From Armatimonadota bacterium (GTDB lineage Bacteria > Armatimonadota > Zipacnadia > Zipacnadales > UBA11051): a stretch of 64,000 nt of DNA. Made by a program: the position numbers and the translations under genes. Where the stretch lies: the NCBI GenBank assembly GCA_013178155.1, contig JABLXH010000014.1:1-64000 (forward strand). The letters run 5' to 3'. A model generated the notes under the pieces. It did no database searches. It was not told the origin of the DNA and saw only the letters and a program-made list of their open reading frames with translations. This document shows, piece by piece, positions 58,317-64,000 of this stretch (the stretch's first letter is position 1; every line of letters starts with the position of its first letter).

Positions 58317-59423
58317 ATGCTGCCTCCCGGAGCCTTCGCAGTCGTTCTCTTGGTCAACGGGCTGCAGGTGTTGTTGCCTGCTCCGGCCTTTGTGATGGAC
58401 GGGCGGGTCTGGGCACCTGCGCGCCCTGTCCTGGAACGCCTCGGCTTCGAGGTTCGCTGGGACGCAGAGACGGGGCTGCTCTCAGCGCTCTCTCCTGCTG
58501 GCACACGCTCCTGGCCTGTGGTGGCGGCCGATCTGCCGCCTGCCGTGCCACCAGATGGCCCCTTCGTGGGCTGGCGCCATGTCTCCACGGTCTACCTTCC
58601 GCTTGCGAGCTTGCGGTCAGACCAGTTGGCTGTCAGTTACGACCCCGCCGCACGTGTGGCTGAGGTGCGGCTTAACGGTGTTGTTGCCACTGACGTCTCA
58701 CTCGCGGCTCTTCTGGCCGATCCGGTGGCATGGGTCGGAAGGCGCGTTCGTCTCTGCGGCGAATATCTTGGCTGGTCCCCCTACCGTCATTCGTATGCCA
58801 CCGTGGACCGTAATGGGCTTCCCGCAGGGTGCTTCGTGCTTCGCAACGATACAGGGGCAATCTTCTGTGACCCGGGGGGAGTCTCGTCCCCGGTGCGCGC
58901 ATCGCTGGCAACGACCACAGGCGAAATGCCCCCTCTCACCCCGTACGCCCCATTGGGGCGCAGGATCGCGGCTGTCGGGGCACTACGAATGAGGGCCGAT
59001 GGTCGTCCCATCTTTGCGGTGAGCGCACTGGAGACGCTGACCGGCGTACAGGGTCTGACGTGTCTCCTGCACCTGGACCGCAGAGTCTACGCGCCGGGCG
59101 AAAGAGCTACCGGGGTGCTGGTCATTGTCAACCCCGGCGCTGGGCCGGTGGAAGTTCCGCTTCAGCCGGGGGGACCTACGCTGACCGTGGCCAGCCCTGA
59201 CCAGACGGCTACCGTTATCGGCGTGTCCAGTCCCGACATGACCGTCTCTGAGGGCCGCCTTGCTTTGGCTGCCGGCGAACAGCTCCTGATTCCTTTCGCC
59301 TGGAGCATTCCGACGGGCGCGGTCACAGGCGTCTACTGGGTCTCAGCCCACGTGGGAGATGGACTGGCAGCATATCCGGCTCCCGTGGAAGTGGCGGCGC
59401 CACTGGGAAGTCCCGATGCGTGA
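58317..59423 (+). CDS. Copper-amine-oxidase-N-domain protein with OB-like and Ig-like domains
   Basis: A protein of 368 residues. The ATG at 58317 gives a short hydrophobic N-terminus (AFAVVLLVNGLQVLLPA), probably a signal. Residues about 20-115 match the copper-amine-oxidase N-terminal (stalk) domain: PAFVMDGRVWAPARPVLERLGFEVRWDAETGLLSAL. The middle (ADPVAWVGRRVRLCGEYLGWSPY...AIFCDPGG) looks like a small OB-type barrel. The C-terminal 110 residues are Ig-like (HLDRRVYAPGERATGVLVIVNPG). The stalk domain without the oxidase is common in secreted wall-binding proteins. The next gene begins inside its last codons. Confidence 0.7.
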   Translation: MLPPGAFAVVLLVNGLQVLLPAPAFVMDGRVWAPARPVLERLGFEVRWDAETGLLSALSPAGTRSWPVVAADLPPAVPPDGPFVGWRHVSTVYLPLASLRSDQLAVSYDPAARVAEVRLNGVVATDVSLAALLADPVAWVGRRVRLCGEYLGWSPYRHSYATVDRNGLPAGCFVLRNDTGAIFCDPGGVSSPVRASLATTTGEMPPLTPYAPLGRRIAAVGALRMRADGRPIFAVSALETLTGVQGLTCLLHLDRRVYAPGERATGVLVIVNPGAGPVEVPLQPGGPTLTVASPDQTATVIGVSSPDMTVSEGRLALAAGEQLLIPFAWSIPTGAVTGVYWVSAHVGDGLAAYPAPVEVAAPLGSPDA

Positions 59424-60324
59424 CCCCGCGACGCAGCCCACGAGGCAGCGTGCCATTCTGGGGCATGGTCGTTTGCCCCAGCTCGTGCTCTGGGGCGGTG
59501 CGTTCTTGCTGCTGGGGGCGATGGTGGGTGGCACGCTGAGTTGGCTGCTCTATGGCGGCCTGGTCAGTTCGTCCATCAGGACGATAGGTGGCCTGCGCCC
59601 GCCTGACTTGCCCGACGAAGCGATTCGCCCATCGCCCATCGTCTTTGACACGACACCGCGCCGCCCGCGCACTACCCCTTCCCTACTCCCCGCCGGTGTG
59701 CCATTGGTGTACTTGTTCTACGACCTGACCGACCAGGCATCATCTGCCCCATCCAGCGTGAGTTGGCTGCGGAACGGGGTCCAGTTGGGACGTGTAGCGA
59801 ACTCCGATATTCGCCCTGACCCTGGGAACCCAGGCCATGGCATGGTCCTGCTACGCGCACCCAATGGGTCGCTGCCACCTGGACTCTATGAGGTGCGACT
59901 GACTGTGGCTGGAGAGCGGTTGCTGGCCAGCTTTCAGGTCGCCTGGGGTGCTCAGGATATCCTGCAGCAGCCGATCCCCCCCGCCGTTGAGTTGCAGGTG
60001 CGGCAAGTCACCTTGGCGCGGGGAGTCAAGCCCGACGGCAGACCGCACAGCCCCGTCGAGGCGGTCAGCCCGGACTGCGGGAGGCTGTATTTCGTGTTCC
60101 GTTACGAGCAAGCCGAACCGGGGCTTGCCGTGAGCGTTCGATGGTTTATGGCGACCCAGGAGCTTGAGACAGCACGTCGCGAGGTCGTGTTGCCGTCCAC
60201 GGCGGGGTGGGCTCATGCGTGGGTCGAACCCGAGGGCGACTGGCCCAGCGGCCCATGGCGCGTAGCCGCCTACGTTTCTGGCGATACGCAGGAGATTGCC
60301 TCGGCAACACTGAACGTGCGGTGA
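59416..60324 (+). CDS. Single-pass membrane protein with extracytoplasmic beta domains
   Basis: A protein of 302 residues starting at the ATG at 59416, which overlaps the previous stop by eight bases. After a basic cytoplasmic stretch (PTRQRAILGHGRLPQ) comes one membrane helix (LVLWGGAFLLLGAMVGGTLSWLLYG), then a Pro/Thr-rich linker. Two beta-rich segments follow (VPLVYLFYDLTDQASSAPSSVSW and RLYFVFRYEQAEPGLAVSVRWFM) that resemble Ig-like or CARDB-type domains. No enzymatic motif is visible. It is coupled to the upstream copper-amine-oxidase-N protein, so the two may form an envelope complex. Function unknown. Confidence 0.7.
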   Translation: MRDPATQPTRQRAILGHGRLPQLVLWGGAFLLLGAMVGGTLSWLLYGGLVSSSIRTIGGLRPPDLPDEAIRPSPIVFDTTPRRPRTTPSLLPAGVPLVYLFYDLTDQASSAPSSVSWLRNGVQLGRVANSDIRPDPGNPGHGMVLLRAPNGSLPPGLYEVRLTVAGERLLASFQVAWGAQDILQQPIPPAVELQVRQVTLARGVKPDGRPHSPVEAVSPDCGRLYFVFRYEQAEPGLAVSVRWFMATQELETARREVVLPSTAGWAHAWVEPEGDWPSGPWRVAAYVSGDTQEIASATLNVR

Positions 60325-60338
60325 CCGCCAACCGGCGG
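60325..60338. terminator. Small hairpin between convergent genes
   Basis: CCGCC-AACC-GGCGG starts right after the stop of the plus-strand membrane-protein gene and is about 25 bases from the parB stop on the other strand. It is short and has no T-run, so only a weak terminator call. Confidence 0.3.
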
Positions 60339-60362
60339 GGCCTATGGGGTGTTGCGACCCTC

Positions 60363-61268
60363 TTAGTCGCTTGGTTCGGCTAAGGCTCCGAGCGATTCCA
60401 CTATCCGTTCCAGATCATTGCTGTCGTAGTAGCGAATATGGATCACGCCACCGCGCTTGGCGCTGGGGCGGATGACAACCTTCGCTGCCAAAGCGGTCTG
60501 CAGCCGCTGTTCTGCAGCCGCGATGTGCGGATCTCGCACGATGTCTCCGGTCGCGCGGCGGGTCACAGCAACGGCTTCCTCTTCAGTCGCCGATTCCGCA
60601 TCCCTTGGCGCTATCGCCTCCCGCACCAGCCGTTCTGTTTCGCGCACACTGCAGCCCTCTTCGACGATGCGCTGCAGGAGGGCGGCCATGTCTTCGGTCC
60701 GACCTGCGAGCGCCAATAGAGCGCGGGCATGGCCCTCGGAGATCTCCCCAGCCCGCAGCCGCCCCTGGACTTCATCGGGCAGGTCGAGTAGGCGAAGCGT
60801 ATTGGCGATCGCGGACCGGCTCTTGCCCACCTTCTGAGCAATCTCATCCTGGGTGAGGCCGAAATCGTCCATGAGCAGCCGGTACCCTCGGGCCGCTTCC
60901 AGCGGGTTCAGATCATCTCGCTGGAGGTTCTCCACCATGGCGAGTTCCAGTGCTTGGGCGTCCCCAGCATCCTGAACCAGACACGGGATGGTGGTCAGGC
61001 CTGCCCGACGGGCGGCCCGCCAGCGCCGTTCCCCAGCCACGATCTGGTAGCCAGCCCCGACACGCCGGACCAGGATCGGCTGCAGGACACCATGGTTCTC
61101 GATGGAGACCGTGAGGTCTTCAAGGCCGTCTTCGTCCATCGCCTGGCGGGGCTGGAAGGGGTTTGGTTCAAGTTCATCCAGAGCGATCTCGATGACGGCT
61201 CGACTCTGGGTCAGCGATTCTCCGGAGAGCAGATCACTCAACCCACGGCCAAGGGTGCGCTTACGCAT
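60363..61268 (-). CDS. parB: Chromosome partitioning protein ParB
   Basis: A protein of 301 residues. The ATG at 61266-61268 has AAGGAGGTC just upstream, and its first codons overlap the parA stop by eight bases. The CTPase/ParB-nuclease domain shows LEPNPFQPRQ, GVLQPILVRR and the GERRWRAARRAG motif (near residue 80). The helix-turn-helix GLTQDEIAQKVGKSRSAIANTLRLL (about 135-160) recognises parS. The C-terminus is the dimerisation domain. It loads at parS and spreads, forming the segregation complex moved by ParA. A matching parS lies 1.5 kb away. Confidence 0.96.
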   Translation of the reverse strand: MRKRTLGRGLSDLLSGESLTQSRAVIEIALDELEPNPFQPRQAMDEDGLEDLTVSIENHGVLQPILVRRVGAGYQIVAGERRWRAARRAGLTTIPCLVQDAGDAQALELAMVENLQRDDLNPLEAARGYRLLMDDFGLTQDEIAQKVGKSRSAIANTLRLLDLPDEVQGRLRAGEISEGHARALLALAGRTEDMAALLQRIVEEGCSVRETERLVREAIAPRDAESATEEEAVAVTRRATGDIVRDPHIAAAEQRLQTALAAKVVIRPSAKRGGVIHIRYYDSNDLERIVESLGALAEPSD

Positions 61269-62040
61269 TGTCGAAGACCTCCTTGTAGAGCATCCAGTAA
61301 CGCTTCGACCCCGAGCTATTACGGTCGAAGGTGACCACAGGCTGGCCATGGCTCGGTGCAACCGCCAGTTTGACGTTTCTCGGTATCACGGTATCGTATA
61401 CGCGGCCGCGGAAGTTGGTGCGGACCTCCTGGGCGACCTCTGCTGACAGGTTCACGCGGCCGTCGTACATGGTGAGAACAACCCCAGCAATCCGCAGTGA
61501 CGGGTTCACCTGGGTCTGCACAAGCCTCACAACATCGAGTAGCTGCGTCAGGCCTTCCAGTGCGTAGTACTCACACTGGATTGGAATCAGGCACTTCTGG
61601 GCGGCGGCCAGGCTGTTGAACGTGAGTATGCCCAGGGAGGGGGCCGTGTCGATGATGATGATGTCGTATCTGGACTGGACTGGCACCAGAGCGTGCCGAA
61701 GGCGCGTCTCCCGGGCCAGAGCGCTGGCCAAGGTGATGTCTGCCGCCGCAAGGTCTATTGTGGCCGGAAGAACGTCGAGGCCTTCGACGCAGGATGGCAC
61801 AATCACCTCAGAAGCGGGGGCTGGCGGGCCACCGGTCATATCAGCCGTGAGCACGTCATACAGGCAGAGGTCGAGTTTGCGCCGGTTGATACCCAGCCCA
61901 CTGGTGGCATTTCCCTGCGGGTCTGCGTCAACGAGAAGTACTCGTCGGCCGTCGATGGCAGCCCAGGCAGCCAGGTTGACGGCGGTCGTCGTCTTCCCCA
62001 CTCCGCCCTTTTGGTTGATGATGGCAAAGGTCTGTGGCAT
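61261..62040 (-). CDS. parA: Chromosome partitioning ATPase ParA/Soj
   Basis: A protein of 259 residues. The deviant Walker A KGGVGKTT (residues 11-18) with the signature first Lys, Walker A' DADPQGNAT and Walker B IIIDTAPSLG define a ParA/Soj ATPase of the chromosomal type. It uses an ATP-driven gradient on the nucleoid to move ParB-parS complexes. It has the typical small-ParA length with no N-terminal DNA-binding extension. It follows rsmG by 20 bases and overlaps parB by eight, as in the conserved rsmG-parA-parB order near many bacterial origins. Confidence 0.96.
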   Translation of the reverse strand: MPQTFAIINQKGGVGKTTTAVNLAAWAAIDGRRVLLVDADPQGNATSGLGINRRKLDLCLYDVLTADMTGGPPAPASEVIVPSCVEGLDVLPATIDLAAADITLASALARETRLRHALVPVQSRYDIIIIDTAPSLGILTFNSLAAAQKCLIPIQCEYYALEGLTQLLDVVRLVQTQVNPSLRIAGVVLTMYDGRVNLSAEVAQEVRTNFRGRVYDTVIPRNVKLAVAPSHGQPVVTFDRNSSGSKRYWMLYKEVFDNA

Positions 62041-62060
62041 ACCCGCAACCTCCTGCGCGG

Positions 62061-62738
62061 CTAGCCAATGCTTTGACTTCCCTCTGAAGCTTCAGCATCG
62101 GGCCGGTATACGGAGAGCTGGAGATCGGAGACCGTTGTCTCCGAGGTGTGTACCAACTCCAGACCACATGACATCGGTGGCGGTGGGCGATGCCACAGTG
62201 CAATAGAGCCGCCGCTGGCCGTCCAGGGGATGGCCATCCCGAGAGCATGGTTCGTTGGTGCAAACGCCCTTAGCAGTACGAGCGCGTAGCGTTCGTCGCC
62301 AGGGGTCGGCGGCAGAGCGAGTTCCCTGACATAAGCCTCAGCATTGTCAATGCCGAAACGCGCACAGGCGAGCTCCATGAAGTGCACCGCGCGCTGACGT
62401 CGGTCAGCAAGAGTGACCCGCACGGCGGGCCACAGCAGGGCCACAGTGATACCCAGCGCCCCACTTCCCGCCCCGAAATCAAGTACGGGGGTGCGAACTG
62501 CGTGCCGAAGCTCAGGCCGGAAAAGGGCCAACGTCGGTGCGACCAGCCCGCGAGCGAACTCGGTCGCTTCAGCATAGCGGGTCAGCCCAAGTCGTGAGGC
62601 GTGCGGGCTTGCCCATTCCACGAAGTCGGCGAGGCGGTGGACGGTTTCGCTGTCGGCCTCACCGCACCAGTGCTCCAAGGTCGAATGCAAGATGTGGAAT
62701 GTCACTCCGCGTCCCGTGGAATGTTTCACGTGAAACAC
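62061..62738 (-). CDS. rsmG: 16S rRNA 7-methylguanosine methyltransferase RsmG, divergent
   Basis: A protein of 225 residues from GTG 62738, which reads VFHVKH across parS, a layout seen in many rsmG genes. GTG 62705 is an alternative start 11 codons in; neither has a strong Shine-Dalgarno. The SAM-binding motif PVLDFGAGSGALGITVAL (about residue 85) and the motif VTLADRRQRAVHFMELACARFG are clear. The usual N-terminal NLT and HxxDSL motifs of RsmG are not recognisable, so the assignment leans on synteny with parA-parB. RsmG methylates G527 of 16S rRNA and its loss gives low-level streptomycin resistance. Confidence 0.8.
   Translation of the reverse strand: MFHVKHSTGRGVTFHILHSTLEHWCGEADSETVHRLADFVEWASPHASRLGLTRYAEATEFARGLVAPTLALFRPELRHAVRTPVLDFGAGSGALGITVALLWPAVRVTLADRRQRAVHFMELACARFGIDNAEAYVRELALPPTPGDERYALVLLRAFAPTNHALGMAIPWTASGGSIALWHRPPPPMSCGLELVHTSETTVSDLQLSVYRPDAEASEGSQSIG
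62722..62737. other. parS: parS site (perfect consensus)
   Basis: TGTTTCACGTGAAACA is a perfect 16-bp palindrome and an exact match to the bacterial chromosomal parS consensus bound by ParB. It lies inside the first codons of rsmG, about 1.5 kb from parB. Confidence 0.97.
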
Positions 62739-62765
62739 TCTCTGTGCAGTGTCGGGAACACCGTG

Positions 62766-62794
62766 ACTATACCACACGACGCGCTGCCGTGCAA
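62766..62794 (-). promoter_or_regulatory. Promoter of rsmG-parA-parB
   Basis: On the minus strand TTGCAC (-35, 62789-62794), 17-base spacer, TATAGT (-10, 62766-62771). The predicted start is about 20 bases before rsmG GTG 62738, and ParB bound at the adjacent parS could repress it. Confidence 0.6.
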
Positions 62795-62839
62795 GCCCCG
62801 CATGCTGGACGTCAGGCCGACGGGAAGATGGAAGTGGTG

Positions 62840-63805
62840 TTACTTCAGGGGCGTTAGAGTCTTCAGTATCTGCGTGGCGGGGTCATTGGCAGGGTCGTTG
62901 ATCAGGGCTCTCTGAGCTTCCTCACCCGCAACCCTCAACCAGGCCATAGCAGCATCGATCTGGTCAGCACCGAGCGCTGCCGCATACCGCATAAGAGCAG
63001 TGAGCGCCAGTGATGCATGGCAGTAAGCCTGCAGCCGGACAGGCGTGTTGATGCGCTCGTCAATCAGACGCACGCCGGGATCAAGGCGCTGCGCCACCTC
63101 AATGGCGTACCGGAACCACCGGTCGGCCTGGTCCAGGGCCTCTGTTCGTCCCCACATCGCCTCTTCCGTGAGCTTCTGCATAGATGAGGAGGTACCAGGG
63201 GTCCCCAACCCGAGATAGGTGGTCCCTATCGCGAAGGCCGCGAGAGCCATTGTTGGGTCCAGCTCCAGGCATTCGCGGTAGCGTTCGCGCGCTCCGGCGA
63301 AGTCACCCGCCAGTTGCAGTCTGAGACCAGCGCGATACAGTGCTCGTGATCGGTATTGTGGCGACGAAGCGACCCATACTGCGGTCAGTGTCCCCGCGGC
63401 GATGGCCAAGGCGATGATCAGGACGGGAATTGCCCGGGACCGCGAACCCCGGGGCGCGGGGGTTGGCGGTAAGGTGGGGGAGGCCGCAGAATGCTCCGCC
63501 GGACCTGTTGACACAGGAGCCGGAAACGAGGCTGGCGCGGACCCCAGGGCACGGCAACGCGGACAGGTCTCCTCCAGCGGGCGAAGGGCATATCCACATC
63601 GCTCGCATACGCCGGCGCGGATCATCGGGAGTTTGCTCGCAGCAATCGGCTCCGGCGGCACTGCCCTCGTGCGAGGGTCATGGCGCACGGGCGCCGGTTC
63701 GGGATCCAGGACAATGTCCAGGGTCTCGGAGTCCTCGTCGGCATCCCCGGGGCTATCGAGGTTGACCTCCAGAGGGCGATCGTGTCGAGAATCTGGCTGC
63801 TCCAT
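62840..63805 (-). CDS. Zinc-ribbon, single-pass membrane TPR protein
   Basis: A protein of 321 residues. The ATG at 63803-63805 follows GGGAAGTGGG. An acidic N-terminal region leads to a zinc ribbon (CERCGYALRPLEETCPRC, near residue 68). A proline-rich linker and one membrane helix (AIPVLIIALAIAAGTLTAVWVA) follow, then a TPR-like extracytoplasmic part (LYRAGLRLQLAGDFAGARERYRECLELDPTMALAAFAIG, and ALDQADRWFRYAIEVAQ). Probably a scaffold linking inner-membrane and periplasmic partners. It recalls the zinc-ribbon membrane protein at 43 kb in plan, but not in its C-terminal domain. Function unknown. Confidence 0.75.
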   Translation of the reverse strand: MEQPDSRHDRPLEVNLDSPGDADEDSETLDIVLDPEPAPVRHDPRTRAVPPEPIAASKLPMIRAGVCERCGYALRPLEETCPRCRALGSAPASFPAPVSTGPAEHSAASPTLPPTPAPRGSRSRAIPVLIIALAIAAGTLTAVWVASSPQYRSRALYRAGLRLQLAGDFAGARERYRECLELDPTMALAAFAIGTTYLGLGTPGTSSSMQKLTEEAMWGRTEALDQADRWFRYAIEVAQRLDPGVRLIDERINTPVRLQAYCHASLALTALMRYAAALGADQIDAAMAWLRVAGEEAQRALINDPANDPATQILKTLTPLK

Positions 63806-63864
63806 GGGTCCCACTTCCCGCTCGCTCCACGTGCCCCGCGGTCTCCTGTCAAAGTCAGCCCTTG

Positions 63865-64000
63865 TCAGACGTAGACAGCCTCTTCGGCGAAGGCCTCCAA
63901 GTCTGCCGCCTGGTCCTGAGCAGCATACACCGCACACACGGGGAGCCTGCGCACGTCGCCGTCGATCCATCCGAAGACACTGAGACTGACACGTATGGGA
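63865..64000 (-). CDS. C-terminus of an unidentified gene, cut by window edge
   Basis: Reading the minus strand inward from the window edge gives an uninterrupted 44-residue C-terminal end (PIRVSLSVFGWIDGDVRRL ... DQAADLEAFAEEAVYV) with a TGA at 63865-63867. It has the codon bias of real genes here and is 59 bases upstream of the zinc-ribbon/TPR gene on the same strand. No family can be named from this fragment. Confidence 0.55.
   Translation of the reverse strand, partial: PIRVSLSVFGWIDGDVRRLPVCAVYAAQDQAADLEAFAEEAVYV

Noticed and set aside
1-64000. tRNA or rRNA genes
   Set aside because: No cloverleaf with a GTTCGAATC-type T arm and no rRNA-like conserved stretch noticed by eye; a tRNAscan/Infernal run would settle it.
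1-64000. CRISPR arrays, insertion sequences, integrases
   Set aside because: No regularly spaced direct repeats, transposase-like genes or terminal inverted repeats seen.

Overview
The window looks like chromosomal DNA from a GC-rich, probably diderm bacterium that degrades polysaccharides. Support for an outer membrane is indirect: a YjbH-like beta-strand protein, several lipoboxes and a Tat-type motif. The mix of very large secreted glycoside-hydrolase-like proteins (DUF6259-like, GH99/WbsX-like, right-handed beta-helix, heparinase II/III), UroD-like methyltransferase-type proteins, BNR propellers, zinc-ribbon membrane proteins and a bacterial NrpR suggests an uncultured Armatimonadota-like lineage. 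That placement is inference from gene content; there is no 16S rRNA here. Most starts have a GGAGG-type Shine-Dalgarno, and promoters read as TTGnnn-17/18-TAtAaT. No tRNA, rRNA, CRISPR array, transposase or integrase was seen.

Left part (1-28.3 kb): a truncated glycosidase-like gene; a UroD-like/DUF302 pair; a secreted TIM-barrel protein; a YjbH-like outer-membrane protein. Then comes a five-gene modular (archaeal-type) glutamate synthase operon on the minus strand (gltB1 GATase, gltB2 ferredoxin-FMN synthase, 4Fe-4S protein, FAD/NAD oxidoreductase, GXGXG subunit). It is divergent from nrpR, a nitrogen repressor of the kind known from methanogens, and the shared intergenic region has overlapping promoters and five copies of TTGCCG. 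After this: a metallo-beta-lactamase-fold protein, a beta-helix enzyme, two paralogous thymidylate kinases (one with Arg for the Walker A Lys), and a minus-strand operon dut - TlpA lipoprotein - NapH/NapG-type polyferredoxin - EamA transporter - class V aminotransferase. A plus-strand carbohydrate operon (GH99-like plus two BNR propellers) follows.

Middle (28.4-53.1 kb): PAP2 phosphatase, a duplicated DUF1284-like cysteine protein, a DUF6259-like glycosidase, a META-domain protein, a Met/Gly/Pro-rich lipoprotein, a paired ChrA transporter, an M28-like protein lacking the usual base Glu, and a GH-A clan glycosidase. A five-gene operon (PD40 propeller, FG-GAP propeller, zinc-ribbon membrane protein, DUF6125-like protein, APC permease) ends in a clear rho-independent terminator. 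Next is a compact holin - amidase - lysozyme-like cassette with no phage structural genes, then heparinase II/III, and on the minus strand a small membrane protein, acylphosphatase, a REC-GAF response regulator and an M14 carboxypeptidase.

Right part (53.1-64 kb): a less GC-rich 367-base gap with DnaA-box-like sequences, a beta-helix/SbsA-Ig/FlgD-Ig protein, a Na+/Ca2+ exchanger-type antiporter, seryl-tRNA synthetase with its own promoter, two envelope proteins (one with a copper-amine-oxidase-N domain), and the chromosome segregation locus rsmG-parA-parB. A perfect parS site lies at the start of rsmG. The window closes with a zinc-ribbon/TPR protein and the C-terminus of another gene.
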